A DNA stretch of 64,000 nucleotides from Citrobacter amalonaticus (GCF_001559075.2 NZ_CP014015.2:248001-312000); one strand, 5' to 3'; shown: positions 35,253 through 44,773, counted from the stretch's first letter. Made by a program: numbers and translations. The notes: generated by a model from the sequence alone, not told the origin.

Positions 35253-36329
35253 TTACTCTTTACGTAAGAACATCACCGCTTTGTCGGGGAAGTCGGTGAA
35301 CAGCCCGTCCACCCCCGCCTGGTTGTACAGAATGTCGTACAGCTGATCCACATCCGTCGTGTAGTCCGGCAACTGATCGGCGCGCACCGTATAAGGATGA
35401 ACCGTCATCTTATTCTGATGGGCATCCTGCACCATGCCCGTCAGTACGATGTTGCCTTTCGTCGACTTCTCATCAATCAGCATGTGGTAATCCGGACCGA
35501 TGCCGTCCGCGTATTCCGCCACCTGCTTCATCGCCCCCGGTTTGAACATCCAGTCGTAGTTGTAATTGACCCAACTGCCGTCCGGTTGCTTCTCCTGGGT
35601 TTCATTCCAGTCGGTATAGGCAATCAGTTGCACCAGGTTCAGGTCCATCCCCATTTTAGGTTCCAGCTCATTTTTGATGCGCTTGAGTTCTGCTACATCA
35701 AAACTTTGCAAATAGACTTTGTCCTGCTTGTCGCTGTAACCGTACTGTTTCAGCACTTCCAGCGTCTTCGTCGCAATGTCCTTCCCTTCCTGATGATGGA
35801 ACCACGGCGCTTTGATCTCCGGATAGATACCGATGTTCTTGCCGGTGGAATGGTTCAGCCCCTGAATAAACTCGATCTCTTCGGCAAAGGTATGCACGCG
35901 GAAGTCCGATTTACCCATCGGGAAACGGCCAGGATAGGTTTGCACCTTCTTGCCATTTTCCAGATCAAACCCTTCGGTAAACTTCAGGGATTTGATTTCG
36001 TCCAGCGTAAAGTCGATGGCGTAGTAGCGACCGTCTTTGCGCGCACGATCCGGAAAACGCTCAGCAACATCCGTCACGCGATCCAGATAGTGATCATGCA
36101 GGACGACCAGTTGGTCGTCTTTGGTCATCACCAGATCCTGCTCCAGATAATCCGCCCCCTGCGCATAAGCCATCGCTTTCGCGGGCAGCGTATGCTCCGG
36201 CAGATAGCCACTCGCGCCACGGTGGGCAATCACGACTTTATCCGTGTTACTGGCGGCCAGGGCATGACTTCCCATTACCGCGCCCGCCATCATCAGCGTC
36301 AGACTCAGGTTTTTCAGTGCTGTCTTCAT
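35253..36329 (-). CDS. glpQ: Periplasmic glycerophosphodiester phosphodiesterase GlpQ
   Basis: A 358-residue periplasmic enzyme that cuts glycerophosphodiesters (phospholipid head-group breakdown products) to glycerol-3-phosphate plus alcohol. The signal peptide ends in SHALA before ASNTDK. The GDPD-family catalytic start HRGASGYLPEHT, the metal ligands in YLEQDLVMTKD and the second His in VVLHDHYLDRV are visible. The gene lies 4 bases after glpT, so product G3P is made next to its own importer. The operon is under GlpR repression and CRP activation in E. coli. Confidence 0.97.
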   Translation of the reverse strand: MKTALKNLSLTLMMAGAVMGSHALAASNTDKVVIAHRGASGYLPEHTLPAKAMAYAQGADYLEQDLVMTKDDQLVVLHDHYLDRVTDVAERFPDRARKDGRYYAIDFTLDEIKSLKFTEGFDLENGKKVQTYPGRFPMGKSDFRVHTFAEEIEFIQGLNHSTGKNIGIYPEIKAPWFHHQEGKDIATKTLEVLKQYGYSDKQDKVYLQSFDVAELKRIKNELEPKMGMDLNLVQLIAYTDWNETQEKQPDGSWVNYNYDWMFKPGAMKQVAEYADGIGPDYHMLIDEKSTKGNIVLTGMVQDAHQNKMTVHPYTVRADQLPDYTTDVDQLYDILYNQAGVDGLFTDFPDKAVMFLRKE

Positions 36330-36333
36330 TCAC

Positions 36334-37692
36334 TTAGCCCCCGTTGCGTTTCAGTTGCATCTCATCATGGTGGCGTTTCTCACCGATCATCACCACAATC
36401 AACAGAATCACCGCCAGGATGCTGCCGCCGATCATCACCATGAAGCCGCCGTCCCAGCCGAAGAAGTCCACGGTGTAGCCGACGATGGCGCTGGCCGCCA
36501 CGGAACCGCCGAGGTAGCCAAACAGGCCGGTAAAGCCCGCTGCCGTCCCTGCGGCTTTTTTCGGTGCCAGTTCCAGCGCATGCAGACCAATCAGCATCAC
36601 CGGACCGTAAATCAGGAAGCCGATCACAATCATACAAATCATATCGACGGTCGGGTTACCAGCCGGGTTCATCCAGTAAACGATGGTGGCAATTGTCACC
36701 AGCGTCATAAAGAACACGCCGGTCGCGCCACGGTTGCCACGGAACACTTTGTCCGACATCCAGCCGCACAGCAGCGTCCCCGGGATCCCCGCATATTCAT
36801 AGAGGAAATAGGCCCAGGAGGACTTATCCAGCGCAAAGTGCTTCACTTCTTTCAGATAGGTCGGAGACCAGTCGAGGATGCCATAGCGCAGCAGATAAAC
36901 GAACACGTTCGCAATAGCGATGTACCACAGCAATTTGTTCGGCAGGATGTATTGCATGAAGATCTGCTTCGCCGTCAGTTCTTCTTCCGCTTTTTCGTTG
37001 TAGTCATCCGGGTAGTCGTTTTTGTACTCTTCGATTGGCGGCAGACCACAGGATTGCGGGGTATCACGCATCAGCGCGAAAGCGAAAATCGCCACCAGAA
37101 TGGCGCCGAACGCTGGCATATACAGCGCCGCTTTCCAGTCGTTAAACCAGGCCATCCCGAGCAGGAACAACAGCGGAGGGATCCCGCCACCGACGTTATG
37201 CGCGCAGTTCCAGACGGATACGATCCCGCCACGTTCTTTCTGCGACCACCAGTGCACCATGGTACGTCCGCACGGCGGCCACCCCATTCCCTGGAACCAT
37301 CCACAAAGGAACAGCAGCACAAACATCACGGCGATGCTCGATGTCGCCCACGGCACAAAGCCCATGAACAGCATCACCGCCGCCGCCAGAATCAGACCTG
37401 CCGGCAGGAAAACGCGCGGATTCGAGCGATCCGAAACCGACCCCATGATGAATTTCGAAAACCCGTAGGCAATAGAGATCCCCGACAGCGCAAAGCCTAA
37501 ATCACCTCGGGAAAACCCCTGCTCAACCAGATACGGCATCGCCAGAGCAAAGTTCTTGCGCACCAGATAGTACGCGGCATAGCCAAAGAATATCCCCAAA
37601 AATATTTGCCAGCGAAGCCGACGGTATGTCGGATCGATCTCCGCTGCAGGCAAGCGAGCTTTATGCGCCGCTGGTTTAAAAATACTCAACAT
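36334..37692 (-). CDS. glpT: Glycerol-3-phosphate:phosphate antiporter GlpT
   Basis: A 452-residue major-facilitator protein with 12 membrane segments of the organophosphate:phosphate antiporter family. It brings G3P in for exchange with phosphate and is also the entry route of fosfomycin. The substrate-binding R45 is in YYLVRKNFAL, and the family signature GWFQGMGWPPCGRTMVHWW follows near residue 130. The frame is intact, so uptake function is expected. It is the first gene of glpTQ, divergent from glpABC. Confidence 0.97.
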   Translation of the reverse strand: MLSIFKPAAHKARLPAAEIDPTYRRLRWQIFLGIFFGYAAYYLVRKNFALAMPYLVEQGFSRGDLGFALSGISIAYGFSKFIMGSVSDRSNPRVFLPAGLILAAAVMLFMGFVPWATSSIAVMFVLLFLCGWFQGMGWPPCGRTMVHWWSQKERGGIVSVWNCAHNVGGGIPPLLFLLGMAWFNDWKAALYMPAFGAILVAIFAFALMRDTPQSCGLPPIEEYKNDYPDDYNEKAEEELTAKQIFMQYILPNKLLWYIAIANVFVYLLRYGILDWSPTYLKEVKHFALDKSSWAYFLYEYAGIPGTLLCGWMSDKVFRGNRGATGVFFMTLVTIATIVYWMNPAGNPTVDMICMIVIGFLIYGPVMLIGLHALELAPKKAAGTAAGFTGLFGYLGGSVAASAIVGYTVDFFGWDGGFMVMIGGSILAVILLIVVMIGEKRHHDEMQLKRNGG

Positions 37693-37963
37693 AATGTAGC
37701 CTCCGTGGCCCGTCTTTTATAAGTAGTAAACACCGCAGGTGGTACACGCAACCCCGCTGCTTCCAGTGTGGTCGCGATGTTATGCAAAGATACATGTCGG
37801 GAATGTGAATTACAGCACATATTGTTACAGATTTATGACAAATGTTCAGAAAGGCGCACGAAATCACGTTTCATTTTCGAATTATGAGCGAATATGCGCG
37901 AAATCAAACAAACCATGCTTTTTATGTGGCTAAATGATAAAAAACGAACTGTGAGGGAAAACA
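37693..37963. promoter_or_regulatory. Divergent glpTQ / glpABC control region
   Basis: The 271 bases hold a GlpR-type operator, CATTTTCG-AATTATGAG-CGAATATG (37872-37896), an imperfect palindrome of the expected WATKYTCG form. The AT-rich stretch TGTTACAGATTTATGACA (37822-37839) could bind CRP or FNR-type regulators, but I cannot assign it firmly. GAGGGAAAACA precedes glpA. Confidence 0.65.
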
Positions 37964-39592
37964 ATGAAAACTCGCGACTCGCAAACAAGTGACGTGATTA
38001 TCATTGGGGGCGGTGCCACAGGCGCAGGGATTGCCCGTGACTGCGCGCTGCGCGGTCTGCGTGTCATCTTAGTCGAACGTCACGATATTGCGACCGGTGC
38101 GACCGGCCGTAACCACGGACTGCTGCACAGCGGCGCGCGTTATGCCGTGACTGACGCGGAATCTGCCCGTGAATGCATCAGCGAAAACCAAATTCTGAAA
38201 CGTATCGCCCGCCACTGCGTTGAGCCGACGGACGGTCTGTTTATTACCCTGCCCGAGGATGAGCTTTCTTTTCAGGCCACTTTTATCCGTGCCTGCGAAG
38301 AAGCAGGCATTCGGGCAGAAGCGATCGATCCGCAACAGGCGCGGATTATCGAACCGTCGGTGAATCCACAACTGATCGGCGCGGTCAAAGTGCCGGACGG
38401 AACGGTCGATCCGTTCCGCCTGACTGCAGCCAACATGCTCGATGCGAAAGAGCACGGCGCCATTATCCTGACCGCCCACGAAGTGACCGGGTTGATCCGT
38501 GAAGGCGCGACCGTCAGCGGCGTCCATGTGCGCAACCATCTCAATGGTGAAACGCAAACGCTGCATGCGCCGGTGGTGGTTAACGCCGCCGGGATCTGGG
38601 GACAGCGGATCGCGGAATACGCCGATTTGAGTATCCGCATGTTCCCGGCGAAAGGGTCGCTGCTCATTATGGACCATCGCATCAACCAGCACGTGATTAA
38701 CCGCTGCCGCAAGCCTTCCGACGCCGATATTCTGGTACCCGGCGATACCATTTCGCTGATTGGCACCACCTCAACCCACATTGATTACAATGATATCGAC
38801 AGCAACCGCGTCACCGCCGATGAGGTCGATATTCTGCTGCATGAAGGTGAAAAGCTGGCGCCAATCATGGCGAAAACGCGCATTCTGCGCGCCTACTCCG
38901 GGGTGCGTCCACTGGTGGCAAGCGATGACGATCCCAGCGGTCGTAACGTCAGTCGCGGCATTGTGCTGTTCGATCACGCGAAACGCGACGGCCTGGACGG
39001 GTTTATCACGATTACCGGCGGCAAACTGATGACTTATCGTCTGATGGCGGAATGGGCCACCGACGCGGTCTGCCGGAAGCTGGGTAACACGCGTCCTTGC
39101 ATCACTGCAGACACGCCGCTACCGGGCTCGCAGGAGCCCACGGAAAGCACGCTGAAGCGCGTGATCTCCCTGCCGGCCCCACTGCGGGGCTCCGCGGTGT
39201 ATCGCCACGGCGACCGCACGCCGGCGTGGCTGAGTCATGGTCGCCAGCACCGCAGTCTGGTCTGTGAATGTGAAGCCGTCACCGCCGGTGAAGTGCAGTA
39301 CGCCGTCGAAAATTTAAACGTCAACAGCCTGTTGGATCTCCGCCGGCGCACCCGCGTGGGGATGGGCACCTGTCAGGGCGAACTCTGCGCCTGCCGTGCC
39401 GCCGGGTTGCTGCAGCGTTTTAACATCACCACCGCCGCGCAGTCCATTACCCAGTTGTCAGACTTCCTCAACGAACGCTGGAAAGGCGTACAACCGATCG
39501 CCTGGGGTGATGCCCTGCGCGAAAGCGAATTTACCCGCTGGGTATACCAGGGATTATGTGGTCTGGAAAAGGAGTCGCGCGATGAGATTTGA
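37964..39592 (+). CDS. glpA: Anaerobic glycerol-3-phosphate dehydrogenase, subunit A
   Basis: A 542-residue catalytic FAD subunit that oxidises G3P to dihydroxyacetone phosphate under anaerobic conditions. The dinucleotide-binding start VIIIGGGATGAGIARD is at residues 11-26, and the FAD-dependent oxidoreductase core extends to about 400. A C-terminal BFD-like [2Fe-2S] domain has cysteines in LVCECEAVTAGE and GTCQGELCACRA. It forms a membrane complex with GlpB and GlpC. Its stop lies within the start of glpB (11-base overlap). Confidence 0.97.
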   Translation: MKTRDSQTSDVIIIGGGATGAGIARDCALRGLRVILVERHDIATGATGRNHGLLHSGARYAVTDAESARECISENQILKRIARHCVEPTDGLFITLPEDELSFQATFIRACEEAGIRAEAIDPQQARIIEPSVNPQLIGAVKVPDGTVDPFRLTAANMLDAKEHGAIILTAHEVTGLIREGATVSGVHVRNHLNGETQTLHAPVVVNAAGIWGQRIAEYADLSIRMFPAKGSLLIMDHRINQHVINRCRKPSDADILVPGDTISLIGTTSTHIDYNDIDSNRVTADEVDILLHEGEKLAPIMAKTRILRAYSGVRPLVASDDDPSGRNVSRGIVLFDHAKRDGLDGFITITGGKLMTYRLMAEWATDAVCRKLGNTRPCITADTPLPGSQEPTESTLKRVISLPAPLRGSAVYRHGDRTPAWLSHGRQHRSLVCECEAVTAGEVQYAVENLNVNSLLDLRRRTRVGMGTCQGELCACRAAGLLQRFNITTAAQSITQLSDFLNERWKGVQPIAWGDALRESEFTRWVYQGLCGLEKESRDEI

Positions 39593-40841
39593 TACGGTCA
39601 TTATGGGCGGCGGTCTTGCCGGGCTGCTATGCGGTCTGCAGTTACAAAAGAGCGGGTTACGCTGTGCGGTGGTCACCCGCGGCCAGAGCGCGTTGCACTT
39701 CTCCTCCGGCTCGCTGGATCTGCTCAGCGCGCTGCCGGATGGACAACCGGTGAATGACATCACTGCAGGCCTGAACGCACTGAGTGAGCAGGCACCTGCA
39801 CATCCTTACGCCACGCTTGGTGCCCAGCGAGTCCTGGCGCTCGCCGGGCAAGCACAGACGCTGCTGAACGCATCCGGCGCGCATCTACAGGGCGAGGTTC
39901 AGCAGTCGCACCAGCGGGTCACCCCGTTAGGCACGCTGCGTTCAACCTGGCTCAGCTCAGCGGAAGTTCCCGTCTGGCCGCTGGCGGCAAAACGCCTCTG
40001 CGTGGTGGGCATTAGCGGCTTACTCGATTTTCAGGCGCACCTGGCTGCGGCCTCTTTACGGCAACACGATCGGGAGGTTGATACCGCCGAAATCGACCTG
40101 CCGGAACTGGATGTGTTGCGCGACAACGCCACCGAATTTCGGGCGGTTAATATTGCGCGTTTTCTGGATAACGAAGATAAATGGCCTTTGTTGTATGACG
40201 CGCTGTTGCCGGTAGCAAAAACCTGCGAAATGATCATCATGCCCGCCTGCTTTGGTCTGGCGGATGACAGCCTCTGGCGCTGGCTCAACGAGCGTCTGCC
40301 CTGTTCACTCATGCTACTGCCTACGCTACCGCCATCGGTGCTGGGGATCCGACTGCATAATCAACTACAGCGACAGTTCGTTCGTCAGGGCGGGATCTGG
40401 ATGCCCGGCGATGAGGTGAAAAACGTCACCTGTAAAAATGGCGTGGTCAGCGAAATCTGGACGCGCAACCACGCAGATATCCCACTGCGCCCGCGTTTCG
40501 CGGTGCTCGCCAGCGGAAGTTTCTTTAGCAGCGGCCTGATTGCCGAACGTGAAGGGATCCGCGAGCCGATCCTGGGGCTGGACGTTCAGCAAGCGGCGAC
40601 CCGCGCCGAATGGTATCAACGCGATTTCTTTGATGCGCAACCCTGGCAACAGTTTGGTGTTACCACCGATGAGGCGCTGCGCCCGTCGCTGGCCGGACAG
40701 ACCGTAGACAACCTCTATGCTATTGGCTCGGTTCTCGGCGGATTCGACCCCATTGCCCAGGGATGCGGAGGCGGCGTCTGCGCAGTCACCGCGTTACACG
40801 CCGCCCATCACATTGCAGCACGTGCAGGAGGTGAGCAATGA
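39582..40841 (+). CDS. glpB: Anaerobic glycerol-3-phosphate dehydrogenase, subunit B
   Basis: The start at 39582 (after GGAGTCGCGCG) gives 419 residues as in E. coli; the frame is open further upstream but only inside glpA. An N-terminal FMN/FAD-type Rossmann motif, DTVIMGGGLAGLLCGLQL, and the C-terminal GSVLGGFDPIAQGCGGGVCA are visible. GlpB links the GlpA catalytic subunit to the iron-sulfur membrane subunit GlpC. It overlaps both neighbours, four bases with glpC (ATGA). Confidence 0.96.
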   Translation: MRFDTVIMGGGLAGLLCGLQLQKSGLRCAVVTRGQSALHFSSGSLDLLSALPDGQPVNDITAGLNALSEQAPAHPYATLGAQRVLALAGQAQTLLNASGAHLQGEVQQSHQRVTPLGTLRSTWLSSAEVPVWPLAAKRLCVVGISGLLDFQAHLAAASLRQHDREVDTAEIDLPELDVLRDNATEFRAVNIARFLDNEDKWPLLYDALLPVAKTCEMIIMPACFGLADDSLWRWLNERLPCSLMLLPTLPPSVLGIRLHNQLQRQFVRQGGIWMPGDEVKNVTCKNGVVSEIWTRNHADIPLRPRFAVLASGSFFSSGLIAEREGIREPILGLDVQQAATRAEWYQRDFFDAQPWQQFGVTTDEALRPSLAGQTVDNLYAIGSVLGGFDPIAQGCGGGVCAVTALHAAHHIAARAGGEQ

Positions 40842-42028
40842 GCGATACGAGTTTTGAAAGTTGCATCAAATGCACGGTGTGTACCACCGCATGTCCGGTC
40901 AGCCGTGTTAATCCCGGTTACCCGGGCCCCAAACAGGCCGGTCCCGACGGCGAGCGCCTGCGTCTGAAAGATGGCGCGCTGTACGACGACGCGCTGAAGT
41001 ATTGCATTAACTGCAAACGCTGCGAAGTGGCCTGTCCGTCGGATGTCAAAATCGGCGATATCATTCAGCGTGCGCGCGCTAAATATGACACCTCGCGTCC
41101 GTCGCTGCGTAACTTTGTCTTAAGCCACACCGACCTGATGGGCAGCGTTTCCACACCGTTCGCGCCGGTGGTCAACACGGCGACCTCGCTGAAACCAGTA
41201 CGCCAGTTGCTCGATTACGCGCTGAAAATCGACCATCGCCGGACGTTGCCAAAATACTCTTTCGGCACCTTCCGCCGCTGGTATCGCAGCGTGGCGGCCC
41301 AGCAGGCGCAGTACAACGATCAGGTTGCCTTCTTCCACGGTTGTTTTGTGAATTACAACCATCCGCAGCTCGGCAAAGATTTGATCAACGTGCTGAACGC
41401 GATGGGCACGGGCGTCCAGTTATTGAGTAAAGAGAAGTGCTGCGGCGTGCCGCTGATTGCCAACGGATTTACCGACAAGGCGCGTAAGCAGGCGGTAACC
41501 AACGTCGAATCACTGCGTGAAGCGATTGGCGTGAAGGGGATTCCGGTGATTGCCACCTCCTCGACCTGTACCTTTGCGCTGCGCGACGAGTACCCGGAAG
41601 TGCTGGACGTCGACAACAGCGGTCTGCGAGAGCATATCGAACTGGCGACCCGTTGGCTGTGGCGCAAACTGGACGAGGGAAAAACGCTGCCGCTAAAAAC
41701 GCTGCCGCTGAAAGTGGTTTACCACACTCCGTGCCATATGGAAAAAATGGGCTGGACGCTGTACACCCTTGAACTGCTGCGCCGTATTCCGGGGCTCGAG
41801 CTCACGGTGCTGGATTCCCAGTGCTGCGGGATTGCCGGTACCTACGGCTTTAAAAAAGAGAACTACCCCACCTCGCAGGCCATTGGCGCGCCGCTGTTTA
41901 AACAGATTGAAGACAGCGGCGCAGATATTGTGGTGACCGACTGCGAGACCTGCAAATGGCAAATCGAGATGTCCACCAGCAAACGTTGCGAACATCCGAT
42001 TACCCTGCTGGCGAAAGCATTAGGCTAA
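40838..42028 (+). CDS. glpC: Anaerobic glycerol-3-phosphate dehydrogenase, subunit C
   Basis: A 396-residue iron-sulfur subunit that anchors the GlpABC complex and passes electrons to menaquinone. Two 4Fe-4S motifs, CIKCTVCTTACP and CINCKRCEVACP, lie in the first 70 residues. Two CCG domains follow, with KCCGVPL and QCCGIAG. The menaquinone operon at the right end of the window makes its electron acceptor. A strong terminator follows directly. Confidence 0.97.
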   Translation: MSDTSFESCIKCTVCTTACPVSRVNPGYPGPKQAGPDGERLRLKDGALYDDALKYCINCKRCEVACPSDVKIGDIIQRARAKYDTSRPSLRNFVLSHTDLMGSVSTPFAPVVNTATSLKPVRQLLDYALKIDHRRTLPKYSFGTFRRWYRSVAAQQAQYNDQVAFFHGCFVNYNHPQLGKDLINVLNAMGTGVQLLSKEKCCGVPLIANGFTDKARKQAVTNVESLREAIGVKGIPVIATSSTCTFALRDEYPEVLDVDNSGLREHIELATRWLWRKLDEGKTLPLKTLPLKVVYHTPCHMEKMGWTLYTLELLRRIPGLELTVLDSQCCGIAGTYGFKKENYPTSQAIGAPLFKQIEDSGADIVVTDCETCKWQIEMSTSKRCEHPITLLAKALG

Positions 42029-42034
42029 ATGACT

Positions 42035-42066
42035 CGCCCGGCGGCACAATGCCCCGGGCGTTTTTG
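42035..42066 (+). terminator. Rho-independent terminator of glpC
   Basis: CGCCCGG (42035-42041) pairs with CCGGGCG (42054-42060), followed by TTTTTG, 6 bases after the glpC stop. Confidence 0.88.
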
Positions 42067-42085
42067 CGTTTAGCCTTCCACAAAA

Positions 42086-42609
42086 TTGAATGCGTTACCG
42101 TCGGACGACCCGCAACTGGCGCGGCAACTCTATACGGAAGCCTTTCCGCTGGTTGATATCACGGTCATCTCTGACGACGAAATCATGCAGCATAAGCGCA
42201 TAGCTCTGCTGGAACTGATGCAAAAACATATCCGCGATCGTGATTTGATGGGGCTGGTGACCGACTGGTTTCGCTTTTAATAACCGGTACCGCTAATGAC
42301 AGCCAGCTGCATACGCTGTTTAATTATCTGGTGCAGTACGGCGATGTGTCCCGCTTCAGTGACTTTATTCATGACGTTGCCAGACGCGTTCCCCATCACA
42401 AGGAGAAATTGATGACGATTGCAGAAAGGCTTCGGCAGGAAGGCCACCACACGGGGCTGCAGAAGGGTCTACAGGAAGGATTACAAAAAGGCACCCGGGA
42501 GGAGGCATTACGTATCGCGCGGATGATGCTGAAAAGCGGGATCGAACGCGACAAGGTACTGGTGATAACCGGGCTGTCACTCGACGATATCATGGCAAAC
42601 AGTCCGTAA
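42086..42609 (+). pseudogene. Decayed Rpn-family (YhgA-like, PDDEXK) nuclease gene
   Basis: Two frames together reproduce the C-terminal half of an Rpn protein. Frame 2 (42086-42280) encodes QLARQLYTEAFPLVDITVIS, IALLELMQKHIRDRDLMGLV and stops. Continuing in frame 1 near 42275 gives ITGTANDSQLHTLFNYLVQY and then runs to 42609. So there is a frameshift near 42275. The N-terminal part with the nuclease active site (about 150 residues expected in the ~300-residue family) is missing, since the glpC terminator ends at 42066. E. coli has the related rpnE (yfaD) at this place. The full-length nuclease cannot be made. Confidence 0.85.
42412..42609 (+). CDS. Small C-terminal Rpn product from an internal start (RpnS-like)
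   Basis: Within the broken rpn gene, ATG at 42412 is preceded by AAGGAG (42400-42405) at a six-base spacing, one of the best ribosome-binding sites in the window. It opens a 65-residue frame starting MTIAERLRQEG, with the repeat-like GLQKGLQEGLQKGTREEALR and the closing ITGLSLDDIM typical of Rpn C-termini. In E. coli, rpn genes are known to yield such short proteins from an internal start, which block the full-length nuclease. Here the inhibitor-like part is intact though the nuclease is gone. Expression is inferred only. Confidence 0.6.
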   Translation: MTIAERLRQEGHHTGLQKGLQEGLQKGTREEALRIARMMLKSGIERDKVLVITGLSLDDIMANSP

Positions 42610-42654
42610 AGCCTGACAGATAGCCCGGTGACACAGCGCCGCCGGGCTATGGAT

Positions 42655-43458
42655 TTAGTAACTGCTTTTCAGTTTCGGCATCGTCTGGCCGGACTTAAAC
42701 ATTGCCAGCCGCTGGTCCAGCGCGTCGGTATACAGCATGGTATCGACGCCGACAGCAACAAAGTTCGCCCCCCACTCCAGACATTTCTGCGCCATCAGCG
42801 GATCGACGGCGAGAAAGCCCGCCGCTTTCCCGGCTGCGCGAATGCGCTGGATGCTCTCTTTGATAATCCGCTGCACCTCCGGGTGTCCGCTGTTGTCCGG
42901 ATACCCCAACGAAGCCGAAAGATCGGCAGGACCAATAAACACACCGTCAATCCCGTCTACGTCGAGGATCGCATCCAGATTATCCAGCGCGGCTTTACTT
43001 TCAACCTGCACCAGCAGACAGAGTGACGCATTGGCCTGCGCCATATAGTTCTCAATACGACCCCAACGCGCCGCCCGCGCCACGCTGGCCCCGACGCCGC
43101 GCTCACCCACAGGCGGGTAACGGGTTGCAGCAACCACCTGTCGCGCCTGTTCCGCGCTATCCACCATCGGAATCAACAGCGTCTGCGCGCCGATATCCAG
43201 TACCTGCTTGATCAGCGCCTTAGCACCGTCTACCGGACGGATCACCGGCTGGCTCGCGTAAGGGGCAATCGCCTGCAACTGATGATAGAGATCCTGCATC
43301 GTGTTCGGCGCGTGTTCGCCGTCGATCAGCAGCCAGTCATAACCCGACGTTGCGGCGATTTCCGCCATATAAGAGGTGGTCGAACTTAACCACAGTCCAA
43401 TTTGTACTTCCCCTTTGCGGAGCGCGTCCTTAAAAGGGTTTGCTAACAATGCGTTCAT
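42655..43458 (-). CDS. rhmA: 2-keto-3-deoxy-L-rhamnonate aldolase RhmA
   Basis: The start at 43458 gives 267 residues, as in E. coli (yfaU). It is a class II aldolase of the HpcH/HpaI family that cleaves 2-keto-3-deoxy-L-rhamnonate to pyruvate and L-lactaldehyde. Landmarks are YDWLLIDGEHAPN (catalytic His), VQVESKAALDN (metal Glu), GIDGVFIGPADLSASLG (metal Asp) and VAVGVDTMLY. It is the last gene of rhmRDTA. A hairpin, ATAGCCCGG/CCGGGCTAT (42620-42650), follows but lacks a good T run. Confidence 0.96.
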   Translation of the reverse strand: MNALLANPFKDALRKGEVQIGLWLSSTTSYMAEIAATSGYDWLLIDGEHAPNTMQDLYHQLQAIAPYASQPVIRPVDGAKALIKQVLDIGAQTLLIPMVDSAEQARQVVAATRYPPVGERGVGASVARAARWGRIENYMAQANASLCLLVQVESKAALDNLDAILDVDGIDGVFIGPADLSASLGYPDNSGHPEVQRIIKESIQRIRAAGKAAGFLAVDPLMAQKCLEWGANFVAVGVDTMLYTDALDQRLAMFKSGQTMPKLKSSY

Positions 43459-43483
43459 AATGATCCTTACAACGTGGATAAAA

Positions 43484-44773
43484 TTATTGATGCGCTGCAC
43501 CCGGTTGCGACGCGGGACGGTTCACGCTCAGCGTGAAGATAATCAATGAGCCGATAATGGCGACGCCCGCCAGCGTCAACAATCCCGCAGCACTGCTGGC
43601 AAACATCGTTTCCGCCTTCACGCGCAGGATTGGCGCAATAAACCCGCCCACCGCGCCAAACAGGTTCACGAAACCGATCCCCGCCGCCAGCGCCGTGCCG
43701 GAAAGTAACTGAGTCGGCATGGTCCAGAACACCGGTTGTACGGCGATAAAACCGACCGCCGCCACGCAAAGCGCCAGAATCGCCACTACCGGAGAGGCCA
43801 GCCCGGATACGCCGATACCAATCCCCGCAGCCAGCAGCGTCAGCGCGGCGACATTGCGGCGCTCACCCGTACGGTCGGAGTAGCGAGGGATTAGCCAGGT
43901 CCCGAACAGAGCGGCAACCCATGGAATGGCGGTAACCACCGACGCCGTGAAGCCCACTTTGGTTCCCAGCAGCGCCGCAACCTGAGTCGGCAGGAAGAAA
44001 ATCAGCCCGTACACCGCCACCTGAATCGTCAGATAGATAATCGCCAGTTGCCAGACGCGTCCGTTACGCAGGGCATCCGTCAGTTTTGACGTGGTCTTCT
44101 TCTCTTCTTCACTCGCCAGTTGGCTTATGAGCGCCGCTTTCTCTTCTGCGCTGAGGAAACGCGCCTGCTGCGGGGTATCATCCAGCCAGAAGAAGGTGAA
44201 GACCCCGGCGCCTACCGCCAGTAAACCTTCGACAACGAACATCCAGAACCAGCCGGGATGGCCCATAAAGCCGTGCATCTCCAGCAGCGCGCCGGACAGC
44301 GGCGATCCCAGCGTCAACGCCAGCGGCGCCCCCATGTAAAACAGCCCCATAATGCTGGCGCGGTTACGCTGCGGGAACCATTGCGAGGTGAGATAGATCA
44401 TGCCGGGGAAGAAACCGGCTTCTGCCGCTCCCAGCAGGGTACGGATAATCAGGAATTTCGCCTCGGTATCCGCCCACGCCATCGCAGCGGAGAGGAATCC
44501 CCACAACAGCGTGGTGGTGCCAATCCAGGTTCTGGCCCCCAGCTTGCGCATCAACAGGTTGGCGGGCACGCCAAGAAAAGCGTAAACCACAAAGAAAATC
44601 CCCGCGCCAAGCGCATAGGCCTCGTTGCTCAGCCCGGTATCAATCTGATAGGTCTCTTTGGCAAAGCCAATGTTCGAACGGTCCAGAAACGCCAGGACAT
44701 ACAGTGCCAGCATGAACGGGATCAAACGCGCGCGGTTTTTCTTCACCACGCCGTCAAGAAGAGTGGTACTCAT
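43484..44773 (-). CDS. rhmT: L-rhamnonate transporter RhmT (MFS)
   Basis: The start at 44773 gives 429 residues, the E. coli YfaV length; the open frame extends 57 bases upstream without a better start. It is a 12-segment major-facilitator permease of the anion:cation symporter type. Family marks are LDRSNIGFAKETYQ, NLLMRKLGARTWIG, GAAEAGFFPGMIYL and MPTQLLSGTALAAGIGFVN. It is assigned L-rhamnonate uptake from its operon with the dehydratase and aldolase; that assignment is contextual also in E. coli. Confidence 0.94.
   Translation of the reverse strand: MSTTLLDGVVKKNRARLIPFMLALYVLAFLDRSNIGFAKETYQIDTGLSNEAYALGAGIFFVVYAFLGVPANLLMRKLGARTWIGTTTLLWGFLSAAMAWADTEAKFLIIRTLLGAAEAGFFPGMIYLTSQWFPQRNRASIMGLFYMGAPLALTLGSPLSGALLEMHGFMGHPGWFWMFVVEGLLAVGAGVFTFFWLDDTPQQARFLSAEEKAALISQLASEEEKKTTSKLTDALRNGRVWQLAIIYLTIQVAVYGLIFFLPTQVAALLGTKVGFTASVVTAIPWVAALFGTWLIPRYSDRTGERRNVAALTLLAAGIGIGVSGLASPVVAILALCVAAVGFIAVQPVFWTMPTQLLSGTALAAGIGFVNLFGAVGGFIAPILRVKAETMFASSAAGLLTLAGVAIIGSLIIFTLSVNRPASQPGAAHQ

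Noticed and set aside
35397..36443. 348-codon open frame antisense to glpQ
   Set aside because: It covers most of glpQ in reverse with no recognisable motif. GlpQ itself is unmistakable.
36355..37500. 381-codon open frame antisense to glpT
   Set aside because: It is a shadow of GlpT. The chain is rich in His, Gln and Arg and shows no hydrophobic core or motif.
42620..42650. Hairpin ATAGCCCGG/CCGGGCTAT as a terminator for rhmA
   Set aside because: The stem is strong but neither strand has a T run after it, so it was mentioned under rhmA but not called as a terminator.
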